In this document: positions 42,622 to 52,288 of the stretch, piece after piece
Layout of the letters: each line of letters opens with the position of its first letter
Numbering within the stretch: the stretch's first letter is position 1
Source of the DNA: CAVOJV01 sp963696325
GTDB lineage: Bacteria > Pseudomonadota > Gammaproteobacteria > Competibacterales > Competibacteraceae
Direction: 5' to 3'
NCBI GenBank assembly: GCA_963696325.1
Contig: CAVOJV010000001.1
Span: 1-64,000 of the forward strand
Length of the DNA: 64,000 bases
Notes under the pieces: model-generated
Told to the model about the DNA's origin: nothing
Seen by the model: the letters and a program-made list of their open reading frames with translations, nothing else
The model's database searches: none
Program-made: the position numbers and the translations under genes

Positions 42622-45465
42622 TCAGAATTTCTTAAGGGAATCATCTGCCAGCAATTTCATAAAATCCTCAGGGGGGACCGGGCGGCTGAATAAAAATCCC
42701 TGGAATATGCCGCATTGATGCTGTTTCAGAAATTCGAGTTGGGCTTCGGTTTCAACACCCTCGGCGACGGTCTCCATAGCCAAGCCGTTGGCGAGGGCAA
42801 GAATGGCCCTGACGATCGCCTGGCTACTGCGCTTTGATTCAAGGTGACGCACGAACGATTGATCGATCTTAACGACATCCAGCGGAAGCTCTTGGAGATA
42901 CGATAAGGACGAGAACCCAGTCCCAAAGTCGTCCAGGGCCAGCGTAAGCCCCAAGCCTTTGAGAGCGTTCATCCGCGCGATACAGGTGTTGGCATCCCTG
43001 ATGACAACGGATTCGGTGAGTTCCAGTTCGACAAATTTCGGATTCACGCCGGTTCTGGAAAGGATCTCCGCAACCGTTCCCACCAGTTCGGGACGCCTAA
43101 ACTCGATCGCCGAGAGGTTGACAGAAACGCGCAACGGCCCCAGGCCTTGCGCGTGGCACGAATTTACCCACACGCAGGTCTGTTCAAGAGCCCAGGCTCC
43201 AATCTCAACGATTAGACTGGTATGCTCCGCCAAGGGTATGAATTTCGCCGGCGAGATCATCCCTCGCTCGGGGTGCCGCCAACGAAGCAATGCTTCGGCT
43301 CCGACGATCCGCCCGACCAAATCGACCTTGGGCTGGTAGTAGAGCAGAAGCTCTCCGTTGGCAATCGCACCGCGCAGTTCCTGTTCCAGTTCGATATTTT
43401 CCAGCGCGGCCGCATTCAGTTCCCTCGAATAAAATCGAAAATTGGCGCGCCCCTCGTTCTTGGCATGGTACATGGCGGCATCCGCGTTCTTGAGCAAATC
43501 CTGAGGGTTGTCGGCGTCGCTGGGGAATACGGCGATCCCAAGGCTCGCCGTGAAAGTCATGGGATGCCCGGCAACCACCAAGGTTTGCTTAAGGGAGGTC
43601 AGGATTTTTTCGGCGATGGTGCTCACAAACGACACCGGGTTGGGGTGGTTATGGAGATCGGTAATGACGGCGACGAATTCGTCTCCGCCCATCCTGACGA
43701 CCAAGTCCGTGGCCCTGACGCAATTGACAAAAATCCGCGAAACCTGGGTCAACAGTTCGTCGCCCGCCGCGTGTCCCAACGAGTCATTGACGGTCTTGAA
43801 GCGATCCAAGTCGATAAAAAACACCGCTAGCTGGGTATCATCGCGCCGTGCCCGCGCCAACTCCTGCGCCAAGCGATCATTGAGCACCAACCGGTTAGGC
43901 AGACCCGTCAGGGCGTCGTAGTGCGCCTGCTGGTAAAGTTTCTCTTCCCAGGCGGCATTGGAGAGGGCAACGGCGATGCGGTCACCGAAATTTCTCGCCG
44001 CGCTTCGCGACTCCGGGGGGATCGGGTTCGACGCTTGATAGCCGAGGCTAATCGTCGATGACAACCGCCCCTTAATAAGAACCGGAACGATCAAGTACCT
44101 CCGGTTGCCGGAAATGCAGAGGACTTGCAGATAAGCCGGTAATTGCCCGCCGATAGCGATGTCCATCGCACCGTTCTGGACTGCAAGCAAGCCATCGACA
44201 TCCTGTTCACTGAGCGTCATCGGTCCCGTGAGGGTTTCGGTACCTAGTCCGCCTCGCCGGGTCCGAATGTCCCGCACGAGGCAGGTGTCTGGATCGATCC
44301 TGGCGATGGAAATCAAATCGCAAAACAGAATGTCGGGTAGGCGGCTCAAGGCGGTCTCGACAATGTCCTCGGCATTTAATGCCGAGAGAATGTTACGGTC
44401 GATTTCCGCCATGGTGGACAGCATATCGAACTGGCTGCGCAAGCGACGGGTCATATCGTTAAACGAATCGGCTAGGGATTCGAATTCGTCGCCGCTTTCG
44501 ATGTTCACGCGGCCACTGAAGTCACCGTCCGCAATCCTGAGGGTCGCGGCTTTTAAGCGCTCGAGGGGAGTCAAATACTTCCCGATCAGTCTCGTACTCA
44601 GATACGCGACGATCAGGACGGCGAGCGCGATGACGGGTGGATAAATCGCGCTAAATTGCCGAATGGCCGCGAAAGCCAAGGCTTCCGGCTGACCCTGCAC
44701 AATGGTCATGTCGGGGGCGGAAAACAACGTCTTAATGGGGAGCTTCCAATAAGCGCCCACATAAATGGCATCCCTATTTTTCCAGGTGAATTGCCCGCTG
44801 TTGGTTTGCGAGAAACGCGCCCTGACCTCGGGCGGCAGGCCGAAACCTTGCTCCGAAGCAAACAACAGCCAGCCGGCGTCGTCCAGCACCCATAGGACGT
44901 TAGGTTCGATGTCTGCCGCCTGCCATACTAGCTCGGGTTTCAGTTCACCCAATAGGATGCCTGCTTCGGGACGGCGCTCGACGAGGTTGATGGCCATCCA
45001 TAGCCGACTACCCCCTGGCTCCGGCCCGGCGATCGGTTTGATGAGGGTCTTGCCAGAACCGATCTCTCGAACCTCCTGTTCGGACAACTCCGGAATAAAC
45101 TCGGTCTCCCTAAGAAGCGGGGTTTTTTCACCGTGGGGGTCGATGATCGCCAAGCCGGTGAATTGAGCCGCAAGCCTTTGTTCGCGATCTAACGCGATGC
45201 GGCCGAAGCCTTGGCTCGATCTCTCAACTTGGATCGCCACCAGACGCAGGACGTTTTCAACTAGGGTCAGTCGCTCGATCAGCTGCAAGGCGTAGTCTTT
45301 ACAGCCGCTCTGGAGAGACTTGGCGGTCTGGTCACGAAGCTGTTCACTGACCTGTCGGAACGACAGCGCCCCAAAAATCCCGATGGGAATCAGCGCCGCC
45401 AGAACGAACGAAACCAAGATGCGGCGCGCAACCTTATTGCCGATCAGCGACAGTCTCGGCGCCAT
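42622..45465 (-). CDS. Membrane GGDEF/EAL c-di-GMP signalling protein
   Basis: 947 residues. Signal-anchor helix (ILVSFVLAALIPIGIFGALS), extracytoplasmic sensor (about 40-275), second helix (IYPPVIALAVLIVAYLS), HAMP (about 295-350), GAF-like region (about 360-510), GGDEF domain with intact MGGDEF, and EAL domain with GAEALLRWRH, LDDFGTGFSSLSYLQ, VKIDQSFV and TVAEGVET. Both domains keep catalytic residues, so synthesis or hydrolysis of c-di-GMP is possible. It is transcribed with the pseudopilin gene immediately upstream (14 bp). Confidence 0.93.
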   Translation of the reverse strand: MAPRLSLIGNKVARRILVSFVLAALIPIGIFGALSFRQVSEQLRDQTAKSLQSGCKDYALQLIERLTLVENVLRLVAIQVERSSQGFGRIALDREQRLAAQFTGLAIIDPHGEKTPLLRETEFIPELSEQEVREIGSGKTLIKPIAGPEPGGSRLWMAINLVERRPEAGILLGELKPELVWQAADIEPNVLWVLDDAGWLLFASEQGFGLPPEVRARFSQTNSGQFTWKNRDAIYVGAYWKLPIKTLFSAPDMTIVQGQPEALAFAAIRQFSAIYPPVIALAVLIVAYLSTRLIGKYLTPLERLKAATLRIADGDFSGRVNIESGDEFESLADSFNDMTRRLRSQFDMLSTMAEIDRNILSALNAEDIVETALSRLPDILFCDLISIARIDPDTCLVRDIRTRRGGLGTETLTGPMTLSEQDVDGLLAVQNGAMDIAIGGQLPAYLQVLCISGNRRYLIVPVLIKGRLSSTISLGYQASNPIPPESRSAARNFGDRIAVALSNAAWEEKLYQQAHYDALTGLPNRLVLNDRLAQELARARRDDTQLAVFFIDLDRFKTVNDSLGHAAGDELLTQVSRIFVNCVRATDLVVRMGGDEFVAVITDLHNHPNPVSFVSTIAEKILTSLKQTLVVAGHPMTFTASLGIAVFPSDADNPQDLLKNADAAMYHAKNEGRANFRFYSRELNAAALENIELEQELRGAIANGELLLYYQPKVDLVGRIVGAEALLRWRHPERGMISPAKFIPLAEHTSLIVEIGAWALEQTCVWVNSCHAQGLGPLRVSVNLSAIEFRRPELVGTVAEILSRTGVNPKFVELELTESVVIRDANTCIARMNALKGLGLTLALDDFGTGFSSLSYLQELPLDVVKIDQSFVRHLESKRSSQAIVRAILALANGLAMETVAEGVETEAQLEFLKQHQCGIFQGFLFSRPVPPEDFMKLLADDSLKKF

Positions 45466-45479
45466 TGATCGGGGTTTAC

Positions 45480-45953
45480 TCAGAAATCAGAGGCAAGCCC
45501 GACGAAACCGCCGTCACGTGCGCGAATAATATCGTCCAAGCTGTCCTTTTGGCTTATTTGCTTCTTGGTGACGCCGTCCTTGCCCACGCTGTAAAAGTCG
45601 TAATCCGTGTTGATCGGATTTAATTTGTGATCCTTTCTTACATCGCCTTTGATGCCATGACCGCCATTCTCGATATTCAGGTAAACATACGCGCGTCCCC
45701 AGGGATCATTGCCATTGTTGGGCAGCCTGGAAGCAATGTCGGCAAGAGTCGCGGGATAACGGGAGTGCACCGTATAAAACCGCTGGATTTCGGATTGGAT
45801 CATCATTATGTCAGCGATCGCCGTCTTGTTTTTCGCGTTATCTATATATCCTTTATAGACTGGCAGGGCAATTAAGCCCAACACCGCGACGATCGCTACG
45901 GCAACCACGAGTTCCAAAAGAGTAAACCCGTACCCTCCAGCGTTTCCATGCAT
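45480..45953 (-). CDS. GspG-like pseudopilin
   Basis: 157 residues with a class III signal: MHGNAGGYG | FTLLELVVAVAIVAVLGLIA, cleaved by prepilin peptidase, with the conserved Glu5. The C-terminal part (LPNNGNDPWGRAYVYLN, NPINTDYDFYSVGKDG) has the pattern of type II secretion major pseudopilins, including likely Ca-site Asp residues. It stands without other gsp genes and precedes the GGDEF/EAL gene. I chose the Met at 45953; the frame is open further upstream. Confidence 0.82.
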   Translation of the reverse strand: MHGNAGGYGFTLLELVVAVAIVAVLGLIALPVYKGYIDNAKNKTAIADIMMIQSEIQRFYTVHSRYPATLADIASRLPNNGNDPWGRAYVYLNIENGGHGIKGDVRKDHKLNPINTDYDFYSVGKDGVTKKQISQKDSLDDIIRARDGGFVGLASDF

Positions 45954-46109
45954 GCCCTGTGTGCTCCTTGTTGCACCCAAACATTCTATCGAAAAGTGTA
46001 GCGAGGGCAATAAGAAACCGCGTTTACCCCAAAGGTCGTGTGCCAGTGCAGTTTTTTTTGCCCATGCGCCCGACCGTCGCCGCCCCGCCTGTACACCTCA
46101 CACTTTCAA

Positions 46110-46176
46110 TTGAACCCATGTCGATGCTGTCCTTGTGAACGTCCAAACCGACATATAAGCTGCTGCATTTATCCAT
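46110..46176 (-). pseudogene. IS110-type transposase, 5' remnant
   Basis: MDKCSSLYVGLDVHKDSIDM after GAGGAGACGGGCC is the start of an IS110-family transposase (catalytic Asp in GLDVHKD). The frame then loses similarity after about 20 codons. The rest is absent. Confidence 0.6.
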
Positions 46177-46330
46177 GGCCCGTCTCCTCGCAAATTCGCA
46201 ACGACCCGGCTGACCCTCGGCCCGGTGCATGGGTATAAGGCGGCACGCCCTCAGCGTGCAACCTACGGTTTTGCAGGCGATGGGCCGCCCAGATTCACAG
46301 AGCCATCTTGTCTAGAAAACCGGAGTCAGC

Positions 46331-47138
46331 TTGGTATCCCCACGACTAGTCACAAAAATAGAGTCCGAAGAGCCAACCCTTCGATTAGCAGTTCTAATTG
46401 ACGCTGACAACGCTCAAGCAGCCGTCATTGAAGGTCTTCTCGCGGAAATCGCGAGATTTGGGGAAGCAACGGTGAGGCGCATATATGGCGATTTCACTGC
46501 CCCAACGAGTTCCTCATGGAAGAAGGTGCTGCAGCGATACGCTATCAAGCCGGTTCAACAGTTTGCGTACACGACCGGAAAGAACGCCACGGACAGCACG
46601 CTGATCATCGACGCGATGGACTTGCTATACACACGAAAATTCGATGGCTTTTGCCTCGTCACAAGCGACAGTGATTTTACAGGCCTTGCGATGCGATTGC
46701 GTGAGGAGGGGCTCACGGTGCTCGGATTTGGCGAAAAGAAAACACCGGAGGCGTTCCGCAATGCCTGCCACAAGTTCGTGTTCATTGAAGTCCTTCGTCC
46801 AGGCACCGCAGCCGATGCCGGGCGGTCTGCCGCCAAAAGTTGAGAATGAGCCAAAGGCCGCTCCACCTCAGACACCTACCGAGGCAACAGAGCCAAAGCT
46901 TGAATTCCCAAAAAAGTTCGTCCTGACTGCACTTGAGCAGTCAATTGACGATGCTGGATGGGCACATCTTGGTACCTTCGGGAGCTACCTTACCAAGCTA
47001 CAACCCGACTTTGACTCCAGGCTATACGGCTACAAGAAGCTCTCTGATCTCGTCAAAGCAAAGACAGATCTCTTCGTGACAGAGGAACGGCAAGCACCGG
47101 GGTCAAATCAAAAGGTTTTATACCTTCGTGCGAAATAG
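46331..47138 (+). CDS. NYN-domain/OST-HTH (LOTUS) protein, frameshifted
   Basis: Probable TTG start at 46331 after GGAGTCAGC. The NYN nuclease-like domain (LAVLIDADNAQ, TDSTLIIDAMDLL, LVTSDSDFTGLAMRLRE) keeps the acidic residues. A one-base shift near 46815-46830 (GGG run) separates it from the C-terminal LOTUS/OST-HTH domain (QSIDDAGWAHLGTFGSYLTK, YGYKKLSDLVKAKTDLF). The repaired protein is about 268 residues. Such proteins are putative RNA-binding nucleases. It is followed 2 bp later by an attC-like site, so it may be a cassette gene. Confidence 0.75.
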
Positions 47139-47140
47139 TT

Positions 47141-47210
47141 TTCTAACCCGGCAGTTACCGGGGACGCTGCGCGATAGAGCCGCGCAGCGCCGGTTGCTTC
47201 TGCGTCGGGC
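47141..47210 (+). other. attC-like integron recombination site 4
   Basis: TTCTAAC to GTCGGGC, 70 bp. The arms ACCGGGGACGCTGCGCG and CGCGCAGCGCCGGT pair strongly with extrahelical GGA/C bases around ATAGAGC. The core has GTC instead of GTT. It lies directly after the NYN gene stop. Confidence 0.55.
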
Positions 47211-47228
47211 GTCAGCAGGCCCATTCCA

Positions 47229-47309
47229 ATGACATACGAAGAGTTCAATCATCTAGCCCGCGGAATCGAGCCGCTAGCCGCCGTTATGACGCTACTCGTT
47301 GGCGGGTAA
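47229..47309 (+). pseudogene. Truncated small gene after attC site 4
   Basis: MTYEEFNHLARGIEPLAAVM and six further codons, then a stop: 26 residues. It resembles the start of small membrane proteins common in integron cassettes (MTYEEFN.LA.GI...), cut off in the membrane segment. The stretch from here to the repeat at 47459 has no other gene. Confidence 0.35.
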
Positions 47310-47458
47310 CCGTGGGCTTTTAACCCTCGGCGCCCACACCACCTAGCATGCGGGTTCGCTCTAGCCGGTTCACAAGAAGGAAACACCCGACGGTCTCAAG
47401 CATACCCATGCACCTTCATCTTAAGATCATGCACGGAGAGTAGGCCCTGGCGTTCTGG

Positions 47459-47478
47459 ATACCGGCTTGCGCCGGTAT
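47459..47478. repeat. Dispersed extragenic palindrome ('VIPAQAGIQ' type)
   Basis: ATACCGGCTTGCGCCGGTAT followed by GACG is a common proteobacterial extragenic palindrome; in one minus-strand frame it encodes VIPAQAGIQ. It sits just downstream of the phosphofructokinase stop and may act as its terminator. Confidence 0.65.
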
Positions 47479-47533
47479 GACGAACAAGCGTGGTAGCGCA
47501 CCCGTCGTGTTGTCGCAGACATCGTACTTGCCA

Positions 47534-49774
47534 TCATTCCGCAAGCTGCCGCGGTCCTGGCTGCGCCAGCACCTGAGCGATGGGCCGCAGCGCCATCCAC
47601 CATTGATCGCGGGGACGCTGGTGATCCGGATCGACCATTTGGGGCAGATCCGCCAGATTATGAAACTGGACCTTGCCTTTCTGCAAACCGATGAAGGCGC
47701 CTTCGGTCCGCACCTGACCCACCTGTTCACTCAGGAATTCGACGCAGCGGGCGGCCAGGCGGGTCGCCTGGATGCGGTCGAACGGCGTGGGGTCGCCGCC
47801 CTGTTGCAAGTGTCCCAGCACCGCCTGGCGCACCTCGAAAAGACCACGGCCTTCCTCCTCAAGCAGGGCGGTCATGAAACCCGTGGTGTAAACAGCATTG
47901 GCCTGCTCGTTGCGGATCAGCAAAGCCAGGCGCTTGCCTTTTTCAAAGCCGATTTTCAACTGCTCCAAATCCGTCAGCAAATCTTTGAGAGTGACTCCTT
48001 CCTCATTCAAATACACCCGTTCGGCACCGGTGGCCAAGCCGCTCATCAGCGCCAGATAACCGCAGTAGTGCCCCATCACTTCAACCACAAAGGCACGCAG
48101 CGTGGCGACCGCCGACTGTTTGATCTTATCGACGACTTCCACGATGTTATTCAGGGCGGTATCGGCGCCAATGCTCAGCTCCGAACCCGGCAAATTGTTG
48201 TCGATGCTGGCCGGCAGACAGATGATGGGAATGTTGAATGCCGGAAAGTTTGGCCGCTCCTGGTAGAGGCGGTGAGCCGCCTCGTAGCCATGCCAGCCGC
48301 CGATGATCAACAGCCCCTGGATTGCATGCTTCTGCAAGGTGAGCGCGATAGCCTCGTAGTCATTACGGTCCAGAACCTTGCGGTTGGTGCCCAGTTCGGA
48401 ACCACCTCTGGAAGCCCAACCGGCCACGCTCATCCAGTCCATGGCTTGGATATCGCCCTTGACCAGCCCCTGGAAGCCATCGCGGACACCCACCATGGCG
48501 TGGCCCTGGTCGAGACCCAACCGGATCGCCGCGCGGGTGGCCGTGTTCATGCCCGGCGCCGGCCCGCCCGCGTTGAGCACCGCCAGGCGGCCAGAGGGCT
48601 GGACGGATTTCGGCGTGTGTGGCAGGACCTGCACCAGGGTCCAGAAGGTGCGAAACGCCTCCTTGAAGCTGCCACCCCGCAGTTCCATGGCCTGGTCATA
48701 GTCACCCGCCGCGATCATCTTGGCGACGGCCTGAGTCTGCTCGACGCAAGTCATCAGGGGCGCCTTGGCGATGCGATTGCCCCGCATGCCGATCAGGCAC
48801 GGTTCGGCGGCGGGCGTGCTCGACAGCACCTCTTCCACCGCCGCATGGCCCACCAGCGTGCTCATATATCGGTCGAACGCGCTGGGCGCCCCACCCCGTT
48901 GCACATGCCCGAGAATCGTCGCCCGCACATCCGCCTGCAGCCGGTCCCTGAGCACCTGCTCCACGTCGACACTTTTAATCGGGTTGCCGTGGCGGTCCCG
49001 CGCACCTTCGGCGATCACCACGATGCTGTCGCGGCGGCCAGCCTCGCGGCCGGCTCGCAACGCCTCGCACATCGCCTGTTGCCAATCCTCCATAACCGGC
49101 GGGCTTTCCGGAATGAACACCCAGTCCGCGGCAGCGGCCAGTCCGCCCATCAAGGCCAGATAACCGCAGTTGCGGCCCATGACCTCGACTATAAACGTAC
49201 GCTGGTGACTGGCGGCGGTGCTGGTGATGGCATCGATGGCTTCGGTGATGCGGTGCAGGGCCGTATCGGCGCCGATGGTCATGTCGGTGCCGAACATGTC
49301 GTTGTCGATGGAACCGACTAGGCCGACGATACCCAGATAGGGGTGGGCCTGGGCCAACTCCTGAGTGATCGTCCCGCTCGCGGCCAGTTCGGTCAGCAAG
49401 CTGGACCACTCCTGGCGAAACAGATTGGCTCCGGTCAAACTGCCGTCGCCACCGATGATGACCAGGTTGTCTATCCCACGCCCCAGCAGGTTGCGGGCCG
49501 CCTGCAACCGCCCGGTCCGTTCTCGAAAGGCGGGACAGCGCGCCGACCCGATGATCGTGCCGCCCCGCTGGATAATGCCCCCGACGGACTCCCAACTCAT
49601 TTCCCGAATGCGGTCGCCGCCATCCACCATGCCCTGGTATCCCTCATAGATGGCGTAGACGGGTACCCGTCGGTCCAGGGCGGTGCGCACGACCGAACGC
49701 ACCGCGGCGTTCATTCCCGGCGCATCCCCGCCGCTGGTCAGGACCCCCAGGCTTTTCGTGCGGCTGCTAGGCAT
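47534..49774 (-). CDS. Tandem-domain ('eukaryotic-type') 6-phosphofructokinase
   Basis: 746 residues made of two fused PFK domains. N half: LGVLTSGGDAPGMNAAVRS, IIGGDGSLTGANL, GSIDNDMFGTDMTIGADTAL, VEVMGRNCGYLALM, so catalytic residues are present. C half: LAVLNAGGPAPGMNTATRA, IIGGWHGYEAAH (no GGDGS), ASIDNNLPGSELSIGADTAL (catalytic Asp replaced), EVMGHYCGYLALM, so it is catalytically degenerate and probably regulatory, as in eukaryotic PFK-1. Bacterial PFKs are normally single-domain (about 320 residues). Phosphorylates fructose 6-phosphate. Monocistronic, with a divergent quinone oxidoreductase upstream. Confidence 0.88.
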   Translation of the reverse strand: MPSSRTKSLGVLTSGGDAPGMNAAVRSVVRTALDRRVPVYAIYEGYQGMVDGGDRIREMSWESVGGIIQRGGTIIGSARCPAFRERTGRLQAARNLLGRGIDNLVIIGGDGSLTGANLFRQEWSSLLTELAASGTITQELAQAHPYLGIVGLVGSIDNDMFGTDMTIGADTALHRITEAIDAITSTAASHQRTFIVEVMGRNCGYLALMGGLAAAADWVFIPESPPVMEDWQQAMCEALRAGREAGRRDSIVVIAEGARDRHGNPIKSVDVEQVLRDRLQADVRATILGHVQRGGAPSAFDRYMSTLVGHAAVEEVLSSTPAAEPCLIGMRGNRIAKAPLMTCVEQTQAVAKMIAAGDYDQAMELRGGSFKEAFRTFWTLVQVLPHTPKSVQPSGRLAVLNAGGPAPGMNTATRAAIRLGLDQGHAMVGVRDGFQGLVKGDIQAMDWMSVAGWASRGGSELGTNRKVLDRNDYEAIALTLQKHAIQGLLIIGGWHGYEAAHRLYQERPNFPAFNIPIICLPASIDNNLPGSELSIGADTALNNIVEVVDKIKQSAVATLRAFVVEVMGHYCGYLALMSGLATGAERVYLNEEGVTLKDLLTDLEQLKIGFEKGKRLALLIRNEQANAVYTTGFMTALLEEEGRGLFEVRQAVLGHLQQGGDPTPFDRIQATRLAARCVEFLSEQVGQVRTEGAFIGLQKGKVQFHNLADLPQMVDPDHQRPRDQWWMALRPIAQVLAQPGPRQLAE

Positions 49775-49886
49775 GTTGGCATTTCCCCTTCGATAGCTAT
49801 TAGAGTGTGTTAGATTTTTATGATGCTAGCCTAAAAGCTGTCACCCAGAATCTAGTTGCATCGTGATTTTAATCAGGAGAACCCCC

Positions 49887-50897
49887 GTGAAGGCAGTGAT
49901 ACTACACCAAACCGGCGGACCGGCGCAGTTGCGCATCGAGGAGGTGGTCACCCCGGCCGCTGGGCCAGGGCAGGTGCGGGTGGCCCTGCGCGCGGCGGCT
50001 TTGAACCGCCGGGATATCTGGATAATCCTGGGCCTGTATCCCAACATCCGCCTACCCTGTATTCTAGGTGCGGACGGGGCGGGTGTCGTCGACCAGGTCG
50101 GGCCAGGGGCCGATCCAGCGCTGCTAGGGCGCGAGGTCGTCATTTATCCGGCCTATGACTGGGGCAATGATCCCCGCTTTCCAAGCGACGGTTTTCGCGT
50201 CCTTGGCATGCCCGATCCGGGCACCTTCGCCGAGTTTATCTGCGTTCCCGCGGAGAACGTATTCGCTAAACCGGGGTTTTTGAGCTGGGAGCAGGCCGCC
50301 GCCGTGCCGCTCGCGGGCCTGACCGCCTGGCGGGCCGTGGTTACGCAGGCGGCGGTGCGAACCGGGGAAACCGTGCTGGTCACCGGCATCGGCGGCGGCG
50401 TGGCCACTTTCGCGCTCCATTGGGCCCTCGTTATTGGGGCCAGGGTGTGGGTGACCAGCGGCAGTCAGGCCAAGCTTGATAAGGCGGTGGCATTGGGCGC
50501 CGCCGGCGGCGTCAATTACCAGTCTGCCGACTGGGTCAAGGCGCTGGCCGCGCGCGCGGGCGGCATCGATGCCATCATCGACGGCACCGGCGGCCCCAGT
50601 TTCAATGGGTATCTGTCGCTCTTGAATTACGCCGGGCGTATGGTTGTCTATGGGGCGACGGCGGGCAATCCTCCCGAAGGTCTGCAAATGGCACGCCTGT
50701 TCTTTCGCCAGATGCAGATCCGCGGCACGACCATGGGTACCCCAGAGGAATTCGCCGCCATGCTCAACTTTGTGTCGGTAAAGCGCATCGAACCCGTCGT
50801 CGATTGCGTCTTCCCCTTGGCTGACGCCATAGCTGCCCATCAACATGTGCAGGCAGCCAGTCGGATGGGCAAGGTAATTTTGCGCCACCAGGGCTAG
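49887..50897 (+). CDS. Quinone oxidoreductase / zinc-type alcohol dehydrogenase-like protein (MDR)
   Basis: 336 residues from the GTG at 49887 (VKAVILHQTGGPAQLRIEEV) after AGGAGAACCCCC; an upstream GTG at 49863 is less likely. Medium-chain dehydrogenase fold: catalytic-domain segment LPCILGADGAGVV and coenzyme domain ETVLVTGIGGGVATFALHWA. There is no structural-zinc Cys set, and the fit is best to NADPH:quinone reductase/acryloyl-CoA-type MDRs. Substrate unknown. Confidence 0.85.
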   Translation: MKAVILHQTGGPAQLRIEEVVTPAAGPGQVRVALRAAALNRRDIWIILGLYPNIRLPCILGADGAGVVDQVGPGADPALLGREVVIYPAYDWGNDPRFPSDGFRVLGMPDPGTFAEFICVPAENVFAKPGFLSWEQAAAVPLAGLTAWRAVVTQAAVRTGETVLVTGIGGGVATFALHWALVIGARVWVTSGSQAKLDKAVALGAAGGVNYQSADWVKALAARAGGIDAIIDGTGGPSFNGYLSLLNYAGRMVVYGATAGNPPEGLQMARLFFRQMQIRGTTMGTPEEFAAMLNFVSVKRIEPVVDCVFPLADAIAAHQHVQAASRMGKVILRHQG

Positions 50898-51053
50898 CCC
50901 CGCCGATCTGGAGACCAACCACACTCCTGATGTTCTTGAGCTATTATTTGGATGGAAGGCTATAGCAACCGCACAGGCTGAGTGCGCGGTTAGATGAATA
51001 GAATTGGTCATTTCGCACGCAACCGTTTCAAGCAGACGACGCCAAGCACCCCT

Positions 51054-51461
51054 ATGAACCCGAACCCGACAAGACGGCAGATGATTCTTAGTATCAGCCT
51101 ATTTACCTCCGAACTGAGCGGTTGTGGCGGCGGGGGCGGCGATAGCGGCACCACCACTACGCCCATCAGCAATACCGGGACAAATGTGACCCTGGCTTGG
51201 GATGATCCCAATCCCCCCGAAAAACAGGTTCTTGGTTATCTGGTATATTTTGGAGCCGCGCCGAACGATACTCCCCAATTGCTCTCGACTTTATGCATTG
51301 GCTCAGCTGATATTAACGCCAATGCTCCTTCTGTCAGATACAACGCCAGCACTCAGCTTGGACTGCGTCCTGGCGATAGGGGATGTTGCAGGGTTAAAGC
51401 CTTTAACAATTCAGCAGAATCTGATTTCTCGAATCTCGCGTGCCTATCCATATCCACATGA
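51054..51461 (+). CDS. Putative lipoprotein with fibronectin-like domain
   Basis: 135 residues from the ATG at 51054, with a lipobox (FTSELSGC) followed by a Gly-rich linker (GGGGGDSGTTTT). The remainder (NVTLAWDDPNPPEKQVLGYLVYFG, GLRPGDRGCCRVKAFNNSAESDFSN) is a fibronectin type III-like beta domain with likely disulfides. Probably anchored in the outer membrane. The ATG at 50994 would give a longer leader. Function unknown. Confidence 0.6.
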   Translation: MNPNPTRRQMILSISLFTSELSGCGGGGGDSGTTTTPISNTGTNVTLAWDDPNPPEKQVLGYLVYFGAAPNDTPQLLSTLCIGSADINANAPSVRYNASTQLGLRPGDRGCCRVKAFNNSAESDFSNLACLSIST

Positions 51462-51510
51462 AATAAACATTCAACCCGGCATAAACAATTCATCAACGAG
51501 GAAGAGCGCA

Positions 51511-52282
51511 ATGGAAATTCAAGGTAATACGTTTCTGGTCAGCGGTGGCGGTTCGGGTCTCGGGGGAGGCTACCGTGCGGATGCTTGCCGAACACGGCGG
51601 CAACGTGATCATCGCCGATATCAACCGGGAAGGCGGCGAGAAACTGGCCGCCGAACTGGGCGCCAGGGTCCGCTTCGCCAGCACGGATGTCAGCAGCGAG
51701 GCTGACGTACAAGCGGCCATCAAGACCGCCGTCGACAACTTTGGCGGGCTGCGTGGCGTGATCAACTGTGCCGGTGTCGCGATAGTCACCAAGCTGCTCA
51801 ACAAGGACGGTACGCCCCATTCGCTGGAGCTGTTCAGCAAGGGCGTGCAGGTGAATCTGATCGGCACCTTCAATGTCATCCGGCTGGCGGCCAAGGTCAT
51901 GGTGGAAAGCGCGCCTACCAGCGAAGGCGAGCGCGGAGTCATCGTCAACACCGCCTCCGTGGCGGCTTTCGACGGGCAGATCGGCCAGGCATGTTATGCG
52001 GCGACCAAGGCCGGCATCGTGGGCATGACCCTGCCCATCGCCCGTGAGCTGGCGCGTTCCGGCATCCGCGTCATGACCATTGCCCCCGGCCTCTTCGAGA
52101 CGCCGATGATGGCCGCTATTCCGGAAGCCGCGCGCGCGTCGCTGGGACAACAGGTCCCCTTCCCTTCCCGGCTGGGACGCCCCGCCGAGTTCGCCGCGCT
52201 GGTCAAGCACATCCTCGAAAACCTGATGCTGAACGGCGAGGTCATCCGCCTCGACGGCGCCATCCGGATGGCTGCCAAATAG
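51511..52282 (+). CDS. HSD10-like short-chain dehydrogenase, frameshifted near the start
   Basis: ATG at 51511 after GAGGAAGAG: MEIQGNTFLVSGGGSGLG, then a G5 run (51562-51566) shifts the frame. Removing one G gives GEATVRMLAEHGGNVIIADI and a full 256-residue SDR: NCAGVAIVTKLLNKDG, NTASVAAFDGQIGQACYAATK (catalytic Ser/Tyr/Lys), APGLFETPMM. Closest in pattern to 3-hydroxyacyl-CoA dehydrogenase type 2 (HSD17B10-like), so fatty-acid or steroid oxidation. The extra G in a homopolymer looks like a sequencing error. Confidence 0.82.
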
Positions 52283-52288
52283 CCATCC

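Noticed and set aside
47477..49321. 614-codon plus-strand frame over the phosphofructokinase gene
   Set aside because: Shadow of the well-supported minus-strand tandem PFK; no recognisable domain.
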